From Bacteroides sp. (GTDB lineage: Bacteria > Bacteroidota > Bacteroidia > Bacteroidales > Bacteroidaceae), in NCBI GenBank assembly GCA_017992695.1, contig JAGOOC010000007.1, positions 1 to 64,000 on the forward strand: a stretch of 64,000 bases of DNA, read 5' to 3'. The number at the start of each line of letters is the position of its first letter. The stretch's first letter is position 1. Shown here piece after piece: positions 55,004-64,000 of the stretch. The notes under the pieces were generated by a model. It was not told where the DNA came from, did not search any database, and saw nothing but the letters and a program-made list of their open reading frames with translations. The position numbers and the translations under genes are program-made.

Positions 55004-57706
55004 TTATTTTTGAGGATTTCTTCCTGTCTGGTTAATTAATTGCTTTAACTTCTTATTTAAACTTTCAGCTTTAAGTAGTTCCTCTATGGTCAGGTGCATC
55101 CGATATCTCCAGTAGTGGCGTGGATTGGCCGGAACATTGATGCGCTCTTCTTGCACATTCGGGTTGCGCCACTTTTCATCAACCGAAAGCCAATCTTGCA
55201 AAGCAAGGATGCAAAACATAGAATTACTCTGTAAGTGTTTGTGCACTATCTCCTCACACAGTTCAGCAGTTGCTACCGAAGGCGCACTGCCATAATGCCC
55301 CAACAAGGAGTTGTAATACCGTTGCGTTTGTTGATAATCCTCTTCCCACCACCCGCGCAGGGTCGACATGTCGTGCGTTGAAATAGTGCAAACCGAGCGG
55401 TACGGATATTCATTTAAGTGTCCAAACTCATAGGCCGGATTCTTCGGCATACGTTGTATCTCGAGGCTGAGAATACGCAGGTCGTTCATTACCCATGCTA
55501 CACATTCAGGTATCATTCCCAAATCTTCGCCACAAACCAACATGCGGGTTGACTGTGTTAATTGCGGCAATTTTTTCATAGCTTGCTGATGCCAAAACTC
55601 GTTATGGCGATGATAGTAATATTGATCGTACAACCGATTGAAAGCTGCTTTCTCCCACTCTTTAAGCGAACGATAGATAAAATCGTTTTGTACCCCGATA
55701 CGAGGATGAAATTTATCGGTCTCTTTGTGGTCGGGCACAAAGAGCACATTGCTGATGAGCGCGTATAATCCCTCCTTCATCCATATACTGTCCTCGTCTG
55801 TTTTTCCATCAAAGAAGGCTTCAACTTTGCGTTGTGTATCAAACTCGGGTCGCATGTGATACATCTCCCATGTACCCGTGGGTTCAATAAATATGCTTTT
55901 AACAAATTCAGTATGTGGGCCGAAAATTTGTTTTAAGAACGATTCATGGATGTAAGGTTTCAAGAACTCCTCACGGAAAGGGAGTCCGTAACCCCTTATC
56001 TCCTGCCTACTCATGGGCAGTGCCGGAACAAATTGACCTAACAATCCATGAACTGCATTCATTGGTATCTCCCAAATACGGAAAAATCCCAATATATGAT
56101 CAATGCGGTAAGCGTCGAAATACTCCGACATTTTTCGGAAACGCTTCATCCACCAGGCGTAGTTATCCTTCTCCATCACTTCCCAGTTGTAGGTCGGGAA
56201 TCCCCAATTTTGTCCGTTTACCGAAAAATCGTCGGGCGGAGCACCTGCTTGTCCATCGAGGTTGAAGTAGTAGGGCTCTGTCCATGCTTCCACGCTATTG
56301 CGGCTGATGCCGATAGGGATGTCTCCTTTTAAAACCACCCCGTTGGCACGGGCATAGGTAGTGGCTTCCAGCAGTTGCAGGTGAAGGTTAAATTGTATAT
56401 AGAAATAGATGGCAATCTGCTGATAGTCGTTGCTATCTGGTTGACATAGTTTTTCTATTTCTTCCGCATGATAAGTTGCATATTGAGGCCATTCCCTAAA
56501 ATTAGGAGTTTGATAAGCGTCTCGCAGGTAGCTAAATACAGCATAAGGTTGCAACCACTCTTTATTGGCATCAAAGAAGGTTTTAAAGGCATCCGAAGCC
56601 AATACTTTTTTGCCTTCTTGTTTAAAAATAAGGTGAAAATACTTCCATTTTAGTTGATTTACAGCTTCGTAATCAATCGTCGGTAAGTTGTTTAACGCTT
56701 TCTGCTGTTTAGTAAAGATTGTGGCAGCTCTCTTGTCTTTCAACGCTCCGAGCCGACTTAGATTTGCATACATCGGATGATGTGCATAGATAGAGATGCT
56801 GTTGTATGGATACGAGTCTGTCCACGTATGTGTCATCGTTGTATCATTAATAGGTAGAATTTGCACCACCTTCTGATTGGTCGCTACGGCCCAGTCAATC
56901 ATTCCTTTTAAGTCGCCGAAATCTCCTACGCCATAACTATTATCTGTTTTTAAAGAAAAAACAGGTATCGCTACTCCAGCACCTTTCCATGCCGGGATGT
57001 TGAAATATACATAGCGATCTGATATCACAAATGTTTCGTTTGCTTTAATTCCCGGGTCGGCCATGTATCGATTAGGATTGTTCTCCCAAGCTTCGGCTCT
57101 TTTTTCCTTTTTATTATATAAGACGAATTTGTATTCGAGTGGGAAAGTCAATTTCGTCGCGCTCATCTCTGTTGCCCATTCCGGAAAATTCTGATCACTC
57201 ATGAGCAGTGCCTTGTCAGCCTCCCAATTGCCCAATACCTCTTGATTACCGCAAATGGCCAGGCAATAGTCACTGTTGATGCGAGGCGCATACGCCTTTA
57301 TCATCAAACCTTTATTATGGTTTTTCGAGAATGTGGTTTTATGAGGGCGTGCCAGTAATGATTCTGTAAAGGCAGCACTGTATAAATAGTGTTGTTCAGG
57401 AAGGTTCTTCCAACTATCATAAATTCGATAGTTCTTCTTGTTATCTCCCTGCAAGCATAGTTTACGCGGTAAGCTGTTCCACTCCTTGCGCACAATTTCC
57501 TTGCCTTGAAGAATAAAGTAGCTATAGGTGAACTCTATTTCGCCGATTGGGTGTAGTTCCTTTTCAACTGTCCAGTGAATACCATCAACAGTACTTAGGG
57601 AAACTGCTTTGGTCAAGTCATCATTACCCAATTCGGGAGCCGACCCTGTCAACCAAACCTCTTCTCCCCAGCTGGTCCGATATTCAATATTAAATGATAC
57701 AATCAT
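55004..57706 (-). CDS. malQ: 4-alpha-glucanotransferase with two N-terminal CBM20 domains
   Basis: This is a 900-residue GH77 enzyme. Two starch-binding CBM20-type modules occupy about 1-115 (IEYRTSWGEEVWLTGSAPEL) and 130-235 (YCLAICGNQEVLGNWEADKA). The catalytic barrel follows: AIPVFSLKTDNSYGVGDFGD, VEAWTEPYYFNLDGQAGAPPD, AYRIDHILGFFRIWEIP (nucleophile Asp), CGEDLGMIPECV (acid/base Glu) and STHDMSTLRGWWEED. It transfers maltosyl or longer glucan units. The architecture is that of plant DPE2-like enzymes. There is no signal peptide, so it acts in the cytoplasm on imported maltodextrin or glycogen. Confidence 0.93.
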   Translation of the reverse strand: MIVSFNIEYRTSWGEEVWLTGSAPELGNDDLTKAVSLSTVDGIHWTVEKELHPIGEIEFTYSYFILQGKEIVRKEWNSLPRKLCLQGDNKKNYRIYDSWKNLPEQHYLYSAAFTESLLARPHKTTFSKNHNKGLMIKAYAPRINSDYCLAICGNQEVLGNWEADKALLMSDQNFPEWATEMSATKLTFPLEYKFVLYNKKEKRAEAWENNPNRYMADPGIKANETFVISDRYVYFNIPAWKGAGVAIPVFSLKTDNSYGVGDFGDLKGMIDWAVATNQKVVQILPINDTTMTHTWTDSYPYNSISIYAHHPMYANLSRLGALKDKRAATIFTKQQKALNNLPTIDYEAVNQLKWKYFHLIFKQEGKKVLASDAFKTFFDANKEWLQPYAVFSYLRDAYQTPNFREWPQYATYHAEEIEKLCQPDSNDYQQIAIYFYIQFNLHLQLLEATTYARANGVVLKGDIPIGISRNSVEAWTEPYYFNLDGQAGAPPDDFSVNGQNWGFPTYNWEVMEKDNYAWWMKRFRKMSEYFDAYRIDHILGFFRIWEIPMNAVHGLLGQFVPALPMSRQEIRGYGLPFREEFLKPYIHESFLKQIFGPHTEFVKSIFIEPTGTWEMYHMRPEFDTQRKVEAFFDGKTDEDSIWMKEGLYALISNVLFVPDHKETDKFHPRIGVQNDFIYRSLKEWEKAAFNRLYDQYYYHRHNEFWHQQAMKKLPQLTQSTRMLVCGEDLGMIPECVAWVMNDLRILSLEIQRMPKNPAYEFGHLNEYPYRSVCTISTHDMSTLRGWWEEDYQQTQRYYNSLLGHYGSAPSVATAELCEEIVHKHLQSNSMFCILALQDWLSVDEKWRNPNVQEERINVPANPRHYWRYRMHLTIEELLKAESLNKKLKQLINQTGRNPQK

Positions 57707-57837
57707 ATCTATTCGGTTTTTGTTTTATATTGATAACAAACTATGAATAATCATACAAGTATAGAGATATTCTGCTTATGTGGTTCTTACGAGTCTGTTG
57801 AACTGGTCTAAAAAGTACGCAAACGTTTGTGTTGAGT

Positions 57838-57894
57838 CTACCTTTAATCATTAAAAGGAGCCCTTTGGGAGCTCCTTTTAATGATTAAAGGTAG
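57838..57894. repeat. Perfect 24-bp inverted repeat 3' of nrdJ
   Basis: Arms 57838-57861 and 57871-57894 are fully complementary across a 9-base spacer. It begins 10 bases past the nrdJ stop in the direction of transcription. There is no clean U-tract after it. It is probably a terminator, but the stem is unusually long and perfect, so another role is possible. Confidence 0.75.
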
Positions 57895-57904
57895 TGTTTT
57901 CAGA

Positions 57905-60442
57905 TTACCCACATCTGGATGCACCACAGGTGGTACAGATCAAACATCCCTCTTGGTACACCAATGTTTCACTTCCACAATTAGGACATTTTTTCCCTCT
58001 AGCTTCTGTGCCGTCCTGAATGTATTTTTTCAGCGCTCGCTCTACACCGTTTTTCCAAGTGTTGATGTTTTCGCTATCGAGCTGCAAAGAGCCTACGAGC
58101 TTAATCACTTGCTCAATGGGCATTCTCCATCGAAGTACTCCCGATATTAATTTAGCATAGTTCCAATACTCCTTGTTAAACTTTTCAGATAGCCCTTCAA
58201 TGGTTGTTTTATATCCGCGTTTGTTCTCAAACTGAAAGTCGTAACGTTTGTTTCCATGGTCATCTACGTTTTTAATAATTCGTCCCGTAGTTACTGTTTT
58301 GGGCAGCAAGATGCCTTCTTCGTCGTCTTGTAAGCCGGTAAATATTTCGTAAGGATGTCCGTCAAGTAAGCCAACAAAAGCGACCCATTTCTCTTTGTTG
58401 TTTTGGAAACGTACCACATCTGCTTCAAGAACTTTTGGACGGATCTCTACTACTGTAGGTGGCTTACATGGAGGAAGTTCGTTTTTCTTATCAGCTTTAG
58501 CTGAAATCAACACGCCCGAACGAGAACCATCCCGATAAACTGTACATCCTTTGCATCCCGATTTCCAGGCCTCCACATACAGACGATTAACCAGATCCTC
58601 ATCCACATCATTGGGCAGGTTGATGGTTACGCTTATCGAGTGGTCGACCCATTTCTGGATTCTTCCCTGCATCTTTACTTTCATTAACCAATCCACGTCG
58701 TTGGATGTTGCTTTATAATAGGGAGATTTGGTAACCATTACATCTACCTCTTCCGATGTGTAGCGTTTGGTCGGGTCATATCCGTTTGCCTCCATCCAAG
58801 TAACAAACTTATGATGAAACACAATGTACTCTTCGAAAGCATCGCCTGTTTCGTCAACGAAATCTACCCTAACGTTCGTGTCGTTGGGGTTTACTTTTCT
58901 ACGACGCTTATATACAGGTAAAAACACAGGCTCAATGCCCGAGGTAGTCTGAGTCATCAAGCTTGTTGTACCGGTAGGTGCAATAGTCAAACATGCAATG
59001 TTGCGTCGTCCGTACTTTTTCATATCCTCATACAGTTGAGGGTCTGCTTCGCGCAGGCGGTTGATGAACGGATTGTTTTTTTCGCGTTCATTGTCATACA
59101 CTTCGAATGCACCCCGCTCTTTGGCCATGTTTACCGATGAACGATAAGCGTGCAAAGCCACTGTTTTGTGTATCTCCTCCGAAAACTCCGTTGCTTCTTC
59201 TGTTCCGTAGCGCAGCCCCAATGCGGCAAGCATATCACCTTCGGCCGTAATGCCTACTCCGGTGCGTCTTCCCTGTCCGCTTTTTTTGTATATTTTCTCC
59301 CAAAGTTCGCGTTCGGCATGTTTCACATCGTCCTTCTCGGGGTCTGCATTGATTTTATCAATGATGCGCTCAATTTTTTCCAGCTCCAGATCGATAATGT
59401 CGTCCATGATGCGTTGTGCCAATTCGACGTGCTTCTTGAATAGCTCGTAGTCAAAATAGGCCTCTTTTTTAAAGGGATTTACTACATACGAATATAGATT
59501 GATGGCTAGCAAACGGCAAGAGTCATAGGGGCATAATGGAATTTCGCCACACGGGTTGGTCGAAACGGTTTTGTACCCTAAATCGGCATAGCAATCCGGC
59601 ACAGATTCACGAATGATGGTATCCCAGAACAGAACGCCTGGTTCGGCCGATTTCCATGCATTGTGCACAATCTTCTTCCATAAGGTAGTGGCATCTATCT
59701 CTTTGGTTGTAGTGGGGGTTGCCGAATCTATCGGATATTGCTGTACGTAGGGCTTGCCTTCGGTTGCTGCTCGCATAAAGGCATCGTCTAACTTTACTGA
59801 AACATTGGCTCCTGTCACTTTTCCTTCGGTCATTTTTGCATCGATAAATGCTTCTGAATCGGGATGTTTGATGGAAACACTCAACATCAATGCGCCGCGA
59901 CGGCCATCTTGAGCCACTTCACGCGTAGAGTTAGAGTATCGCTCCATAAATGGAACCAGCCCGGTGGAGGTAAGGGCAGAGTTCTTGACAGGAGAACCCT
60001 TGGGGCGTATGTGTGATAAGTCATGCCCCACGCCACCGCGGCGCTTCATTAATTGCACTTGTTCTTCATCGATTTTGATGATGGCGCCATAAGAGTCGGC
60101 TGCACCATCTACTCCAATAACGAAGCAGTTAGAGAGTGATGCTACTTGATAATCGTTGCCAATACCTGTCATCGGACTACCTTGCGGAACGATGTATTTA
60201 AAATGGTCAAACAACTCAAAAAGTTCTTGTGCGCTAAGGGCATTGGCGTACTTTGCTTCGGCGCGTGCCACTTCGTTTGCAATTCTCCAATGCATGTCCT
60301 CGGGCGACTTTTCGTAAATATTCCCGAAAGAATCTTTTACGGCGTATTTGTTTACCCAAACTCGCGCTGCGAGTTCGTCTCCTTCGAAGTATCGTAAAGA
60401 TTCTTCGTATGCCTCATTGTAAGAGTAAGATTGTTTTTCCAC
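57905..60442 (-). CDS. nrdJ: Adenosylcobalamin-dependent ribonucleotide reductase (class II)
   Basis: This 845-residue enzyme reduces ribonucleotides to deoxyribonucleotides. It shows ASLSNCFVIGVDG, RRGGVGHDLSHIRPKGSPV, NPCGEIPLCPYDSCRLL (active-site Cys) and IAPTGTTSLMTQTTSGIEPVF. The C-terminus has CPNCGSETL, GCLICTTCGAS and a final Cys-Gly, a zinc ribbon that carries the redox Cys pair. There is no ATP-cone. Class II enzymes use vitamin B12 and no oxygen, fitting an anaerobe. The cofactor must be made or imported elsewhere; no B12 genes are here. Confidence 0.93.
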   Translation of the reverse strand: MEKQSYSYNEAYEESLRYFEGDELAARVWVNKYAVKDSFGNIYEKSPEDMHWRIANEVARAEAKYANALSAQELFELFDHFKYIVPQGSPMTGIGNDYQVASLSNCFVIGVDGAADSYGAIIKIDEEQVQLMKRRGGVGHDLSHIRPKGSPVKNSALTSTGLVPFMERYSNSTREVAQDGRRGALMLSVSIKHPDSEAFIDAKMTEGKVTGANVSVKLDDAFMRAATEGKPYVQQYPIDSATPTTTKEIDATTLWKKIVHNAWKSAEPGVLFWDTIIRESVPDCYADLGYKTVSTNPCGEIPLCPYDSCRLLAINLYSYVVNPFKKEAYFDYELFKKHVELAQRIMDDIIDLELEKIERIIDKINADPEKDDVKHAERELWEKIYKKSGQGRRTGVGITAEGDMLAALGLRYGTEEATEFSEEIHKTVALHAYRSSVNMAKERGAFEVYDNEREKNNPFINRLREADPQLYEDMKKYGRRNIACLTIAPTGTTSLMTQTTSGIEPVFLPVYKRRRKVNPNDTNVRVDFVDETGDAFEEYIVFHHKFVTWMEANGYDPTKRYTSEEVDVMVTKSPYYKATSNDVDWLMKVKMQGRIQKWVDHSISVTINLPNDVDEDLVNRLYVEAWKSGCKGCTVYRDGSRSGVLISAKADKKNELPPCKPPTVVEIRPKVLEADVVRFQNNKEKWVAFVGLLDGHPYEIFTGLQDDEEGILLPKTVTTGRIIKNVDDHGNKRYDFQFENKRGYKTTIEGLSEKFNKEYWNYAKLISGVLRWRMPIEQVIKLVGSLQLDSENINTWKNGVERALKKYIQDGTEARGKKCPNCGSETLVYQEGCLICTTCGASRCG

Positions 60443-60516
60443 GTTTATATGCCTTGATGGTTAGTGTATTTAGTTGAACTAAGTTTGTAGAAGTTTTGCC
60501 CAAATAAATAACAATG

Positions 60517-60548
60517 CAAAGCTATAAATGTTTTTTTGTTATTCCAAA
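60517..60548 (-). promoter_or_regulatory. Promoter of nrdJ
   Basis: The minus strand has TTTG (60548-60545), a 20-base spacer and TAGCTTTG (60524-60517). The leader is about 70 bases. I see no obvious cobalamin riboswitch in that space, which is too short for one. Confidence 0.72.
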
Positions 60549-60705
60549 ATAAAACTCTCCTTTTTGTATTTCAAATTTAAGTTTTCTTTAATTGATTGTT
60601 ATTTCGTTGGTTGTCAGTTTATTATGTGTTTTTCGTAATGGGTTAGATTTTCAAAAATAAAATTAATATATTTATTGCTTGTGACATAAATATTATTCTT
60701 TTTGT

Positions 60706-60713
60706 ATCTTTGC
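60706..60713 (+). promoter_or_regulatory. -7 element of the nitroreductase gene
   Basis: TATCTTTG fits TAnnTTTG and ends 11 bases before the ATG at 60725. The mRNA leader would be only a few bases. Confidence 0.55.
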
Positions 60714-60724
60714 AAAAAAAAGAT

Positions 60725-61465
60725 ATGATCGAAACAATAAAAAACAGGAGAACCATCAGAAAGTATCAACAAAAAGATATTTCTCCAGATTTGTTAAATG
60801 ATTTGCTTGAGACTTCTTTTCGTGCGTCAACCCTCGGCGGTATTCAACTTTACAGTGTTGTAGTAACCCGTGATGCTCAAATGAAGGAAAAACTTTCTCC
60901 GGCACACTTTCATCAGCCGATGGTGAAACAGGCACCTGTAGTGCTTACGTTTTGCGCCGATTTTAATCGCTTTAGTCAGTGGTGTGAGCAACGAAAGGCA
61001 CAACCTGGCTACCGTAACCTGATGTCATTTTTGAATGCGACTATGGATACGCTTTTGGTTGCGCAGACTTTTTGTACACTGGCCGAAGAGGCTGGACTGG
61101 GTATTTGCTACTTGGGCACTACTACGTATAATCCTCAACAAATTATTGGCGCACTGCATCTACCCGAGTTGGTGTTTCCTATTACCACAATAACCGTGGG
61201 CTACCCCGAAGTAATCCCTGCGCAAACCGATCGTTTGCCCTTGGAGGCTATTGTACATGCCGAGAAGTATCACGACTATACACCCGCTGATATTGATCGT
61301 TTGTATGCTTATAAAGAATCACTTCCTGAAAACAAGCAGTTTATCGAAGAGAACCACAAAGAGACCTTAGCTCAGGTGTTTACCGACGTTCGTTATAAGC
61401 AGAAAGACAATGAGTACATGTCTGAGAATTTATTGAAGGTGCTTCGCGAGCAGAAATTTTTATAA
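60725..61465 (+). CDS. Nitroreductase-family flavoprotein
   Basis: This 246-residue FMN-binding oxidoreductase has the family start [19 protein letters not shown], the FMN-contacting [35 protein letters not shown] and [11 protein letters not shown]. It resembles NfsA-like NADPH nitroreductases in its C-terminal extension. A longer frame begins with a TTG inside the -7 promoter, so I chose the ATG. Its 3' end overlaps the dnaA 3' end by 6 bases; the genes converge. The physiological substrate is unknown; relatives reduce nitroaromatics such as metronidazole. Confidence 0.87.
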   Translation: MIETIKNRRTIRKYQQKDISPDLLNDLLETSFRASTLGGIQLYSVVVTRDAQMKEKLSPAHFHQPMVKQAPVVLTFCADFNRFSQWCEQRKAQPGYRNLMSFLNATMDTLLVAQTFCTLAEEAGLGICYLGTTTYNPQQIIGALHLPELVFPITTITVGYPEVIPAQTDRLPLEAIVHAEKYHDYTPADIDRLYAYKESLPENKQFIEENHKETLAQVFTDVRYKQKDNEYMSENLLKVLREQKFL

Positions 61466-62887
61466 ATTCGCTCCTTTATTTTTGAGAAGTGACTGAATGT
61501 TTTCAATTTCTGCCCTGAAAGCTTTATCTACTTCACATTGACCCTTCACGGTTTTACAGGCATGCAATACTGTAGCATGATCTTTATTTCCAATAAATTT
61601 TCCAATTTTGGAAGTGGAGAAATCCGTATGTGCTTTGGCCAAATACATCGCAACTTGGCGTGCCTGTACAACCTCTCTTTTTCTTGATTTCGTATGTATA
61701 GCCACTGTTTCCAAGGAAAAGTGCTTGCAAACGGTATTGATAATATCATCAATGTTGATAGAGCGTGCTTCGTTGCGTACCACTTTGCGTACGATACGCT
61801 GGGCTAGGTCTAAATTAATATCCTTGTTATAGATGGTAGAGTGAGCCATGATAGAGATCACAATTCCTTCCAGATCACGAACACTTTCATTCACGTTTTC
61901 TGCTATGTATTCAATGACTTCAGTTGGGAACTCCAACCCATCACGGTGAATTTTGTTTCGTAAAATGTTCTTGCGTAGCTCCACAGTTGGTCTTTCCAAC
62001 TCAGCTACCATTCCCCACTTGAATCGGGTAAGCAGACGCTCTTCCATACCTTGCAACAGCACAGGTGCGCGGTCTGAGGTTAATATTAGCTGCTTACCAT
62101 TTTGGTGCAGGTGATTAAAAATATGGAAGAAGGTGTTTTGGGTCTTAGTGACACCGGCAAATTCTTGAATGTCGTCAATGATCAACACATCAATGGTTTG
62201 ATAGAAGTTGATAAAATCATTGGTTGTATTATTTCGCACTGAATCTGTGTATTGTACTTGAAACAAGTGTGCCGATACGTAGAGCACTCGTTTGCCGGGG
62301 TACAACTCTTTAATTCTTGTTCCAATCGCATTAGCCAGGTGGGTTTTTCCTACCCCCGATGCACCGTGTAGAAACAAGGGGTTAAATACAGTCTTAGCCG
62401 GGCTTTGAGCCACTGCCTCGGCTACGCTGCGAGATAGTTTATTGCTATATCCCTCAATGAAGTTTTCAAAATTATAGTCGGGGTTTAGGTGCGGATCTAA
62501 ATCTTGAGGAGCCGGAGCCTGCAGGATACTGGGCGCTTTATTGCCTCCCCCACGAATCACGCTTTTCTGTGGTATGGCCATAGAACGGTTACTGGCTTCA
62601 AGATTTACCGTTTGATTCGGTATTGAAGTCCGGTCTACCATTACATTGTACATCAGTTTGGTACCATCTCCTATGACTTTATACAACGTCTTACGAAGCA
62701 AGTCCACGAATTTATCTTCCAGAAATTCATAGAAAAACTGGCTCGGCACTTGTACGATTAACGTTCTGTCCTCATATTTTAATGGTACGATGGGAACAAA
62801 CCACGTTTTAAATGTCGACTCTGGCACATTGTCTCTGATGATATCAAGACAGCGGTTCCACAGCCCGACATGATTGGATTCACTCAT
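61460..62887 (-). CDS. dnaA: Chromosomal replication initiator protein DnaA
   Basis: This is a 475-residue protein. Domain I (about 1-85) interacts with helicase and partners, a flexible linker runs to about 135, and the AAA+ domain has Walker A GASGVGKT (175-182) and Walker B VLIIDDIQ with D238-D239. Domain IV (about 385-475) has [15 protein letters not shown] and the signature [16 protein letters not shown] that binds DnaA boxes. It binds oriC and opens it for replication. dnaN and gyrB are not next to it, and I see no cluster of TTATCCACA boxes in the flanking 330 bases, so this is probably not the origin. Confidence 0.96.
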   Translation of the reverse strand: MSESNHVGLWNRCLDIIRDNVPESTFKTWFVPIVPLKYEDRTLIVQVPSQFFYEFLEDKFVDLLRKTLYKVIGDGTKLMYNVMVDRTSIPNQTVNLEASNRSMAIPQKSVIRGGGNKAPSILQAPAPQDLDPHLNPDYNFENFIEGYSNKLSRSVAEAVAQSPAKTVFNPLFLHGASGVGKTHLANAIGTRIKELYPGKRVLYVSAHLFQVQYTDSVRNNTTNDFINFYQTIDVLIIDDIQEFAGVTKTQNTFFHIFNHLHQNGKQLILTSDRAPVLLQGMEERLLTRFKWGMVAELERPTVELRKNILRNKIHRDGLEFPTEVIEYIAENVNESVRDLEGIVISIMAHSTIYNKDINLDLAQRIVRKVVRNEARSINIDDIINTVCKHFSLETVAIHTKSRKREVVQARQVAMYLAKAHTDFSTSKIGKFIGNKDHATVLHACKTVKGQCEVDKAFRAEIENIQSLLKNKGANL

Positions 62888-63216
62888 AACGGCTCTAATA
62901 CATTTATTAATTTAGCAAAACTTCTACAAGATGCAAAATTGGGAATCTTATTCGAGAAAAACAAATCCTTTTTTCCTTGTGTTTCTTGAATAAACGCTAA
63001 CTTGCTTATTATCAGTTGTTTGACTGGGTTTTGCGAAACTCTTCAAATCGAAGATGTTTGCTTTTCTGCAAGTAGTTGTTTGTTAGTATATTATCTCTTT
63101 ATGAAGCGTTTTTTAACCTTCACATCCTTTGTTCGACTTTCCTTTTCTTAAGTCTGTTAGTAGGCATTTAGACGTTTCTATTTTCTTTTTTTAGATAACT
63201 TCTATTTAGATAAAAT
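62888..63216. other. A/T-rich intergenic region between mlaD-like gene and dnaA
   Basis: These 329 bases hold no supported ORF, hairpin or consensus DnaA box. The dnaA promoter must be here, but no clean TAnnTTTG is visible on the minus strand. Confidence 0.5.
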
Positions 63217-64000
63217 CTAATTAGCCCTATTTTGCGACTTATCTTTTTTACCAAAAAGAGAGAAGTGAACATAGCGTTTCGGATGCGTTTTCAAATCTTC
63301 CAATAGGCTTGCTGCATGGCTTGTGGTAGCGTTTAGGTTGTTGTATAGTTGTGGGTCGTTCAGTAGTAAACCAACAGTGTTATCTTTGCTATTCAACTTC
63401 TCTGTAATCAATTTTACATTAGCTATTGTCGAGTCTATCTTCGAAAAAGTCTCGGCATAGTTAATCTCCTTCAAGTTGTTTGTGATCACAATGAAGTTGT
63501 CACCAATCGTGTTTAGCTTGCCGGTTAATTGTGGGATATCTTTTTTCAGTACATGCGCCATTTGTCCGCTCGCTGTTTCCAGATTTTCGGTTATCTTTTG
63601 AAGCGATTGCAAGCTTGCCGGAATGCTTGGATGGGCCAAGATGTTATTCAGAGATATTAAAATTGAGTCAAGCTTGGGTAGTATCTTTTCTATTCGCGGC
63701 ATGATCTGAGCTACATTTTCCATGACGCCATTGTTCAGATGTCCTTGAATGGTATCCCCTATTGCGTGTTTTTCGCGCGGGTTGTTGGCCAATAAAAGGT
63801 TCATCCGGACTCCACCCATGAGTTCAGATACCAATTCAGCGCTACTTCCTTTAGGAATGCGCAAGTCAGTATCCAGCTCTACCTCCACCACTACATTTCC
63901 GGGTTGTGTATAGTTATAAGCGATATCACGTACAATACCTACACGAACTCCATCGGCAAAAACCGGGCTCGATTTCGCTAATGCATTCACATCGTCGAAT
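63217..64000 (-). CDS. MlaD/MCE-domain protein, C-terminal part (cut by window edge)
   Basis: The frame is open to the window's end, so the start and N-terminal membrane anchor are missing. About 260 residues are visible. The MCE domain begins FDDVNALAKSSPVFADGVRVG, with VVEVELDTDLRIPKGSSAEL and RMNLLLAN, and is followed by a long helical region (LPKLDSILISLNNILAHPSI to HVLKKDIPQLTGKLNTIGD). It ends with a basic tail. MCE proteins form periplasmic rings that carry phospholipids between the membranes, in an ABC (Mla) system. The GTG at 63990 is only an internal codon. Confidence 0.88.
   Translation of the reverse strand, partial: FDDVNALAKSSPVFADGVRVGIVRDIAYNYTQPGNVVVEVELDTDLRIPKGSSAELVSELMGGVRMNLLLANNPREKHAIGDTIQGHLNNGVMENVAQIMPRIEKILPKLDSILISLNNILAHPSIPASLQSLQKITENLETASGQMAHVLKKDIPQLTGKLNTIGDNFIVITNNLKEINYAETFSKIDSTIANVKLITEKLNSKDNTVGLLLNDPQLYNNLNATTSHAASLLEDLKTHPKRYVHFSLFGKKDKSQNRAN

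Noticed and set aside
60443..60516. Cobalamin riboswitch upstream of the B12-dependent reductase
   Set aside because: The mapped promoter leaves a leader of about 70 bases, too short for a cobalamin aptamer, and no B12-box-like sequence was noticed.
62888..63216. Possible replication origin next to dnaA
   Set aside because: No TTATCCACA-type boxes or clear A/T-rich 13-mer array were seen, and dnaN and gyrB are absent. An origin elsewhere is more likely.

Overview
This window looks like chromosomal DNA from a Bacteroidales bacterium, most likely Bacteroides or a close relative. The evidence is a SusC/SusD pair with glycosidases, the RprX/RprY two-component pair, a GTPase-motif-deficient EF-G2, a SusR-like regulator, a fused CusA/TolC efflux protein, several Bacteroidetes-restricted lipoprotein families (DUF4827, DUF6078, DUF2027-Smr), and many promoters of the TAnnTTTG (-7) type used by the Bacteroidetes primary sigma factor. 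I found no rRNA, tRNA, CRISPR array or prophage.

Layout. 1-1.8 kb is accessory in character: the 5' end of an IS1380-family transposase, a BRO-N (antirepressor-like) gene and a DUF6078 gene. 1.85-12 kb holds housekeeping genes, mostly on the plus strand: thioesterase, TsaC/Sua5, a CLC anion transporter, fmt, rpe, comEC, an NrnA-like phosphoesterase, a DUF4827 lipoprotein and a phosphoglucosamine mutase. 12-19.1 kb is a four-gene minus-strand operon: metal RND pump fused to a TolC-like domain, adaptor, LytS-type kinase, LytTR regulator. 19.3-26.5 kb holds a glutathione peroxidase, a four-gene CsgG/DUF4810/DUF799 envelope operon, queA, a DUF2027-Smr gene, a secreted phosphoesterase and a small secreted protein.

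26.7-40.7 kb is a polysaccharide-utilisation-like locus: susC-susD, then a separately promoted block in which a split lysine exporter (lysO) is translationally coupled to a GH2 beta-galactosidase and followed by a GH63-like lipoprotein. Beyond it lie a purine permease and a SusR-like membrane regulator. 40.8-49.6 kb holds hemW, a repeat and hairpin array, the EF-G2 gene, rprXY, a 58-residue membrane protein, marR, rpsF-rpsR-rplI and an alanine-rich lipoprotein. 49.8-64 kb holds an acyl-CoA ligase, mtaB with a GT2 glycosyltransferase and mgsA, folB, a CBM20-bearing malQ, a class II ribonucleotide reductase, a nitroreductase, dnaA and the edge of an mlaD-like gene.

Most of this is conserved core genome. 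The parts most worth a second look are the 23-bp repeat/hairpin array between hemW and EF-G2, the inner-membrane/outer-membrane fusion in the metal pump, the lysO insertion in the glycan locus, and the 24-bp perfect inverted repeat 3' of the ribonucleotide reductase.
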